This document shows, one piece after another, positions 13,001 to 22,000 of a stretch of DNA of 64,000 nucleotides. Position numbers and translations under genes: made by a program. The stretch is taken from the NCBI GenBank assembly GCA_932294295.1, contig OW028573.1, forward strand, positions 4,878,001 to 4,942,000. Reading direction: 5' to 3'. The first letter of the stretch is position 1; each line of letters begins with the position of its first letter. The notes under the pieces are model-generated. The model was not told the DNA's origin and made no database searches. It saw nothing but the letters and a program-made list of their open reading frames with translations. The stretch comes from Alitta virens. Its lineage: Eukaryota > Annelida > Polychaeta > Phyllodocida > Nereididae.

Positions 13001-16000
13001 TGCTAACTTTGAGAAAATCAAAACAAAATCAAAGTGGTCATCCAGCACCACTTGTTATATGTGAAATGTCCAGACATTTTCATGCACATCGTGTTGTAGG
13101 TGAAGTCTGAACAGGATGGCATCCTTCAAGTCGATCTAAGTGTCCCTCCTGACGAGAAAATAGAAATGGACCAGCCTCTGTCGATTAGAGATGCCTTGGT
13201 GTTTTTGGAGTTTGCTTGGTTCAAATCTACAGCTGCGACCCCCATATACCCCGGAGGTATTGTTTAATCCTTCTTTCTTCTTTTAAATGGAGATACATTT
13301 ATTGTCCAATTCAAACACATGCTAACACGATTATACACTTCCTAATACCCACGGTGAAAGTGATAAATCATATTTTGTGATCTGAGAGAAACAAATAAGA
13401 TTTGAAAAAGTAAAGTACAACAAATACTAAGATGTTCTCTACCTCTTAGTAAGAACAGTAGTTACAATTTTTTAATGTTCAGTACATTTGTATAATTAAG
13501 TGACAAAAGCTGATTTATAGTAAGAAAAAGAAAAGTTGTCTGGCAAGGTTTGGTACATCTTCATAAAATAAAAGACCAATTTTCTCTATCTAAGTCTTCT
13601 CCCAGTATCAATAACATCAAAAACATAATTCCAGACTACTACTCAAATATAAACAATACACATTTTACAAATTTCAGATCAGCTTAGTGGTAGGTGATGC
13701 TCTTACAAATTTCTGTTTGAGCAGTTATCAACAGTTGCATTTCTGTAAAAATTGGGAAAAAAAAGCTAGACACCCTGGATTTATTTTCATGGTTAAATAT
13801 TCTTGTTCTGGCGAATGTTGTCTGTTGATTTTAAACCAATTGTCTGTGTATTTAAACAGTTTTGCTTGCTGTCAATATTTTAACTGTGACTCTGGGTGAT
13901 CAGCAACTTAATCTGCTCCTGTTGTGTTGACATTCTTTGATAATAATTGACGGTGTAATTTTTGTGCGGCAGGACCAATTCCAAAACCCACCCGTCAGTA
14001 TTTGAAGCCATCAAGAGCAGCTCTAGGAACGAACATAACTTGCATAGTCTCCCATGTCAACAATCCCTATGATTTCTTCATACAACAGGTATGTACTCTA
14101 TCTTCTAAGAATTTTGCAAAATAATTAATGGGTTATTTCTCCCGGCATTGTTTCTGAAAATTTTATGAAAGGTGCAGTAAGATCTAAAGGTTGCCAATCA
14201 AGCCTTTCGAGGATGGTGTATTTATTTGTTTTAACCTTTTGTGATTGATTCGCGAGTTATTAGCTCTGCCCCCAGAGGGGGAAAGCTTTTGTTATCACAT
14301 CGTTCTTGCGAGATGATGTCGCCTCCTGTGTGATGTCATCTTTCCCGCCAAAATCGCCGTCCGAATTCCTGATGAAAACCGAAATTATCAGCCACCTTAC
14401 ACTACATTGCGTACTTTTACACTAGATATTGTTCCTTTACAGCCTTGTATTGTTTTTGGCTGTGGTTTGTCACTTCATTATCCTACACACAGCCATTTAC
14501 TGCGATGGTTTGTGTTGCCTTGATCCTTCACTTTCTGTGCCTAGTCTCGCCCCCAGATCAAATGGTATGGGTCCAATATCATCCTTCAGTGCTTCAGCCT
14601 GTACGATCATTAAATGTCCTTGCTTACAGTCAAAATGCACCTTTTTCCCGGTATGCACCCCGCTGGCAAAAGTGGTGGGAAATACTGCGATTTGGATCCT
14701 ACTTGGGATCAAAGTGTCCCTGCTCCAATGGGCAGAGCTATGCACATCCCATGTGCATTCTAGTGTTAATTTCGTCATTCTTATTTCATTAGCTTGGGGA
14801 AGAGGCCCAGTACTTGACGAATATGATGCAAGCTTTGCAAGAACAGTACGGTGCTGAAACTGGTGATTTGTGGAGCATATTCTGTCCGCAAAAAGGTTAG
14901 CTTTATTACTGTTATCAGATATATTAATGGATGCCTGTTCCTGTGTTGGTTGTTTGGTGGTATGTGATAAACTTGCTTTTACTAATGCTAAAAATAGTTG
15001 CCAAGAACGTAATGTTGTTAAATTTGTGTGCATATTAACCAGTTTTATTAATTTACGAATTAAAAGATCTACAGATTAATTGCTGCTCCCAAGATAGTCA
15101 TTCATTGCGATTTGATAATTGTCTGCTCTTAATTACCTAGGGCAAAATGAGTGCTGTCTAGCCAAGGGAGGCTGCTTGGCCAGTGGTACTTGGCAGGACT
15201 TCAGCTTGTCCCAATGCCATAATTGACCCACTTGACTTAAAAGGTTTCTTTCGATAAGTGGGCCATTGAAACAGTGTGCATGTGAATTCAAACACCATAG
15301 TGATTTGGCTGAAAATCAATCACATATGAGTTTTGGTGGTGTTTAAATCTGTTGGACGTCGCTGTTTCAGGAATGCTGTGCGCATCCCAGTACACTGTTG
15401 ATGACCAATGGTATCGAGCTGAAGTTGCTAACATTCCTGGACGGCGTAATGTGGAAGTTTTATATGTTGACTATGGAAATACAGAAATAGTTCCATTCTG
15501 GAGGTTGAAGAAAATAACCAGCAATTTCCTCATCCTTCCAGTCCAGGTAAATTTGTATCCAATCGCCAAATTTGTGATGACATGAATTATAGTAGTGTTG
15601 TGGAAATTAAGTTATTAATGAATGTGTAACTTTACTAGGCCTTGCGTTGTTCCCTGAAGGATGTGGAACCCATTGATCAGATCAAAGGTTGGCAAGAAGA
15701 GGTGAGTGAGACTTCTGTCTAAGGGCTGTTCCATTTGATACCAGTATTTTCTTAATATCTTTATGTAAAATAAAGCGGGGGAGGGGAGGGGGTCTGTCAA
15801 ACACCAGATTTCAGGGTGGGGGTCTAAAATTTTCTTTTCTTTCAAAAGTTTTAGCTAATGTTATTTTGTACCATTTATGATTTTACCTTACGTGAACATC
15901 TGTATATTTGCTTTTTGCAGGCAATCACCTTCATGAGGCAGCTTGTTTTCAAACCGCTCAGTGCATGTGTTGCTGGTAGGTTACGATCTCGAAAGAATTG

Positions 16001-19000
16001 ATTCGTTGATAATTTTGTTTTATTTATGACACATATGTCATGAATGACATGAAGCTGTCGAATAAAAGATATATATATATATATATTTAGTTTAATTGCT
16101 ATTTATCCAACGACGAACCTATTTCTAATCCTCAGAGATATTTACTGGAATTTGCAGGTTATGGGCCCACTCAGTTGCAAATTGTTCTGAAGGAGACGAG
16201 CACAGGACAGGACATTTGCATCAACGCAGGTCTAGTTCAGCATGGTTATGCAAGAAGCACTGGCCCTGGGTGAGTTTACACTTCATTTATAAGGTTTGCA
16301 GTTACTGAAATCTGATTAGTGAAGTGACAATATGCAGCAAATATGTGCCAAACTCTTCTTCATATCACAGATCTTTCCTGGATGAACTTCAAGTGGTTCC
16401 AGAAAAGTTGGTATCGTCATCTCCTCCTAGTCAGTTTCAGGATCCGTTTAAAGCTGGTGAGTGAGTCTCAACAATATTGGTTGAAGTTATGGGTTTGTTT
16501 CCTTTTGCAGGTTATGTAGAAAATCTTCAATAAATTCTCGACTTTGACTAATTCTTCACAATACCATAATTTCCTCTATGTTTCAATTGTTTTCAACAGC
16601 ACCTTATATGGCAAGTTCCAACTTCAACATTTCACGAGATGGGAAAAAATCAAAACACTCGAGTACCTCGAGCAGTCCGATTCCAAGGTCAGCTTCACCA
16701 AGTGTTGGGATGGAATTTCGCAAAGCCAAGTCTGAATCTCCGAAGTCTGTTGTGGTATGAAACATTGAAATTCTCAATTGATATCTTTCCCATTTATTGA
16801 TGGTGGTTGAATTTGATGTTCTGTATTAATTTACAAACAACCTGGCAATTAGCTCTGCCCCTGAATTGGGCAGAGGTCAAGTACTCTGTATTGTGCTATC
16901 TAAATTCACGCCAAATTGTGCTGGCTTTGTCTGGATGAAAACAAGTTAGGAGCAGTGTTTGGCGAAGGCTGTGGCAGTTGCTGTTCTTTTACAGCCTGGC
17001 ATTGCTAATGAGGTAAATTGCTGGCTTATCGCAAATATTTATCATTTTCTGCCAACTGCATGCATGCTTGCGAAACCTCAAATGGTTCCGTTAATGCCCT
17101 ATGCTTTCCATAAAATCACCTGACCAAAGTGGCACTGAAACTCCACTTTCTCACTTCATTCTGTTTTTTTCGAAATGATCTTAATGACTGAACGAAGTGA
17201 ATTGATAAGCCGAGTATAAAATTGGCAAGTGTGGTAGGCGGCACTGCAGTAGCGCAGTTTTGCACCCCCTAGTGAGTGACTGGAGTAACGCTGATACTCT
17301 TTGAATTGTTCTGACGTAATGTGTTCTGGTGAGTCCATAGGTCATTCTGACCGCCTACAATGTAAATTTAGTGGTTAGGGTATTGAAGAACATAATTACA
17401 TTACACAAGGGCCAATTAACACACACCCAAGCCACGCATCCCCATATATGGCAGAGCTCAACACATCTCTTGTGCATTCTAGGAAGGCCTTGAAACTTAT
17501 TAATTCGATGGTTAAACTGTTGTTTTGTATTTTTTTTTAGAAACAAACTGGTGGTTACAAATCTGCAGAAAGGAAGAGCAAATCTGAACTAAAGGATGTT
17601 CCTGGGACCAAGCCGACCCACATGCAAATTGTTGTCAGCCACGTGATATCTCCAGGCCATTTCTACATCCAGCCATGTTCCAAGGATGAGCTATCAGAGT
17701 AAGTGTCTTCATTTGGCATGTTAGTTACATTTAATGATGAAGGTGTTCAGTTCATAAAATGTTCTGTTATTTCAGGATGATGATTGCAATACAGAACCAA
17801 TACAGGGAAAGAGAAGTCACACAAGCGGATTGGAGCCCAGGTGACTACTGCATGGCTGTCCGACCTGAAGATGTCCGATGGTATAGAGCGCAGATCTTGG
17901 AAATGGATAACGAGGAAGCAAAGGTATTCAAGTTTATGTTTTGCAAAAGCCTAAATAATTGTTGCTGCCTGCTGCGTGTTGCAGAATAAAGACTTATGTG
18001 CTCAAAACCTTATTAACCACCCAAAGATGTTACGCGTAATTTCTTTGGTTATAGGTTTTCCTTCCTGATTATGGATTCACTGAGACTGTGTCTGTCAGGC
18101 GTTTACGAACATTGGATGAGGAGTTCCACAGTCAGCCAGTTAATGCCCTTCAGTGTCACTTGGCTGAGATATGTCCCGCTGGTGACATCACGAAGTGGTC
18201 ACAAACAGCCTGTGAAACTTTTCAAGATATAGTCAAGGAAAAGACCTGCTATATTGTGTCTAAAGTAAGTTATATGCTTAGAACTTTGCAATTGCGTTAG
18301 CAAGAATTGCTTTTGACATATATCCATGAATCTATGCTAAAATCAAGAGAATATATGTTTAATCTTAACAAAAGCTGGCGACAATGTAAGTTTGAATGTC
18401 TGTATTGTGCTTTTGTCTTTGAAGGGTGAGCTGGAAGGAGCTTCTTTACCAGTGGATATATTGATCAAAGAATTTATCGCGGGAGACGCTCTTAATCCAG
18501 ACAGGGTGGAGCACAACAGTGTCAGCCAGAAACTGCTCAAGAAAGGCGTTGCTTTGCCAGATCGCAAGTAAGTGATGCAGATTACTTTACGTAAATCTCT
18601 TCAATGTATTGGATCAGTTAAATGTATACATAGCATAATTATGGTGATGCTTATTACAGAACAATTGGCAGGCTTATAGCTGCAGAAGAGGCTAAGGCCT
18701 CTCTCGTCACCATACCTCCCAAACCCCTTGTGCCAAGCGCGTATAAGACTGCTGATGAAAGCGCTAAGAACAAATCTGATGCTCAGTCACCAATACCTCA
18801 ACAGAATGATCTGACAACTACTGATGAATCGCAAGAAAATGCGAGTGAACTTGACATGGAAGTTAAAGATGATCTATTGGAAAGTGGAGAAAAATTAATT
18901 TGGGTGAATTCGATAGATGCTGAAGAGAAATGCAAACAAGAGCAGGATAAGAAAGAAAGATCATCTGCAGAAACTGCGAAAACTGAGAGTACAAGATCGA

Positions 19001-22000
19001 ACAGCACATGCAAAGAAAGCGAATCCGCACAGGTGCCTGATGATGCTCCATCCGCTGAAGTGCAAAATGACAATACTTCAACAGATAAATCTAGTCCTTC
19101 ATTGGACAAACGAGAGATGGTAAGGGATGAAACAAAGATTGAAAATCATAAAGACAGTGTTGCTGAGAGAGGGAGTACGTCTCCTTCATCAAAAAAGTCT
19201 TCATCCAGGAGGCCTAGCAGCCGCTCTAAGGGATGCTCAATTTCTGACAAGTTGAAGGCACAACAGAAACGTAAAAATTCATTGGAGAATCAAGACACAG
19301 CAGAAGCATCAAAGGATGGCGCTGGTGACTACGTTCATGATGCGGTGAGAAATGAAAAGTCAACAAAAGCAAAGGAGCTTGCCTTGAAAGGTAAGAAAAA
19401 CTCTCGCTGAGAATTGTTTGACAAGTCATGAATAGATACTTAATTGATATTCCATTTCCAGATGACGAAATACTGAAAGAGCTCGATGTACCTAAACCGA
19501 CAGATCAACAACTTCCAGAAGCCTTTGTTGAGCCCTCACCACCGACAAGTGATGAATTGGAAGTTGTTCCAACTTACGTGAATTACTCTGGCATCATTTA
19601 TGGTCATGTGGTCCCCCATCGTAAGTATATGTATTGGGACAGTCCATACTGTATGTTTAAGACATTTACAGCAGACTTCATTGACTTGGAAAGTGACCTC
19701 CAGAGGACGTCATCTGAATCCAGGCCACCCAGTGGCTGAGGAACTTAACTAATGAGGAGTCCTGGATTAACATGACATCTTCTGGTGTTTAGTTTCCAAG
19801 TCTAATGAAATCTGCTAAAAGTCTAAATGGAACAGCTACTTTTACTGAGCAGAGTTACAATAAATGTAGGTTTACTGTCAGAACAGTTTGGATTTTAGAT
19901 TTGTTGTTATGCATCCCAGTGTTAAATGGTTTCTTTAAAACTTATACCTTGTGTGTAATGTTTTGTTCAGGTGAAAGTTCAGAAGGTAGATTTGGGTTCA
20001 TCTTAAAGGAGAGGTCATTGGAGACGATCATTCAGGATAGGTATCTCAAACGCAAAGGTCTGTGTCGTGCTAAGATCCCGAGAGATGGCAACTGCCTTTT
20101 TAGGGCATTCGCTCAGGGGGTGTACCAAGACCAAGGCAGGCAGAGTGAATTGCGAAAGCTGACTGTTGATATGATGTCAAGAGACTGGGATGTGATTCAA
20201 GAGTCTGTCGGTGTGGAAAGCAAAGAAGCTTACTTGACTGCCATGCAGCAAGATGGTTCTTACGGTGGTGAGCCTGAAATTCAAATGCTGTGCACTGTCC
20301 TTGACGTTCAAGCTGTTGTACAAATTGGTGGTCTAAACTACCCTATCCAATGGCGAACGTACGGACAAGACTCCTCCAAATTTATCCAACTGGTGTATAT
20401 TTCTGATGGCAACTATGATGGGGGTCATTATGACCTTGCTGTGACCTCTCAGGAGGAGGCTGATGAAGTCAATGTCGTGTACGAAAAGTGGAGAGAGATG
20501 CGGGTGAAGCAACTGCAATCTTTTGGTGCTTATGAGGACAACTCAACTTGTGGTATGTCGCGTTAATTTCATTCATGACATGGAGTTTCAATTTCGCAGT
20601 GTTGTGTCACCTGGTTCTTTTATTTCATGGTGTCGACTGTGGAGTTTAACATAGCAGTGTCCCTTGAATCCAAGAATTTTTTACTTATACATGCTTTCAT
20701 ATCATGGCAGATGAATCTTTGCTAGGCCAATTGATGGATCATCTACAAAAATGTCATGAGAACTCATATCCAGACTTCGATACCACATTTTACCCTGGAC
20801 GGCCTGTGGTATGTATGTACACAGACGGATGTTTCTACCGAGCTCTGGTGGAAGAAGTGCTAGATGATGGAGTGAAGGTGATTTGCGAAATATTTTGAAA
20901 TCGTCGATCATTATTGCTACCCTTGTACTGTACTTTGAAAGTGCGCTGATGATAATAATGAAATCGAAAAAAAACATTCTTTACATTTCAGTTGTTGTAT
21001 GTAGACTTTGGAAACAGTGAGAAAATACTGCCTGACCAGATCAGAACAAAAAATATTTTGTCCGAAATACCAATTCAGTGCTATAAATTTGTCCTTCATG
21101 ACATTTTACCGGTATGTTTAGAACTATTAAAGTCATACAGTAACAATTTGATATGAATAATCAGTCACGATTTTAGAATTGTATTGACATATATGTGATT
21201 GATTTTTAAGTTGATTAATTAGGTCTCATTATATAACATGGAAATTTAATGACTGCAGAACTCACATGACTTGAAATGGCCAGTAAAGACCCTTGAATAC
21301 ATTCACAACCTGGTAGTGACAAAGCAATGCACAGTTAATCTGCAGGTAAAGTTCAGTGTTTCCTATACATACCTGAAATTGTTTTCACTTTAGTGTTAGC
21401 TTATCCTAAAAACTTTACTATTGGCCTTTGAAAGAGAATAGAAACTGATTTATGAATGGGTAATGCCTTGCTATGGATATGCATTAAGTCTGAAATATTT
21501 ACTAACTTTCAAATACTCTGTAAATGAAAATCTTAATTGTTTCCAAAAGCCTATCATTAATAGTGAACTACAATTTTGTTGAATAAATAAATTCATAAAA
21601 CAAATGCATGGTGCTTCTTGCAAATGTAATCATTCCGTAATATCGATAGCGTGGGCTGGAACAATGTATGCAACCGTTTACCCTGCAATATAATGAATCT
21701 ATTTACAACTTCTGGAGTTCTCTTTGTGCGCTTTTGACTAGTTGAAATGCATAAGTTTTTTAAGCCAGTATATAATATACAGGAAATATATGAATCCAGT
21801 GGCTATGCACTTTATATATATAATCATGTTTTCACCACCCAGAAACCTCCAGTAGAGGGAAAGCCTCTTGAAGTTTCTATGACGATGGAAGATGGAAAGG
21901 ATCTTGGTCATCACCTGGTGGAAATGGGATTGACCTTAAGGAAGTCAAAAATGGCTGAAGCTCTTGCCCAGGTTCCTACGAGAGGAGCAGTTGAAGGGGA

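Noticed and set aside
14429..15033. Open frames of 115-178 aa on both strands
   Set aside because: They overlap the Helentron-like element and the RNF17-like exon at 14793 in other frames; composition is not protein-like and no motif is seen.
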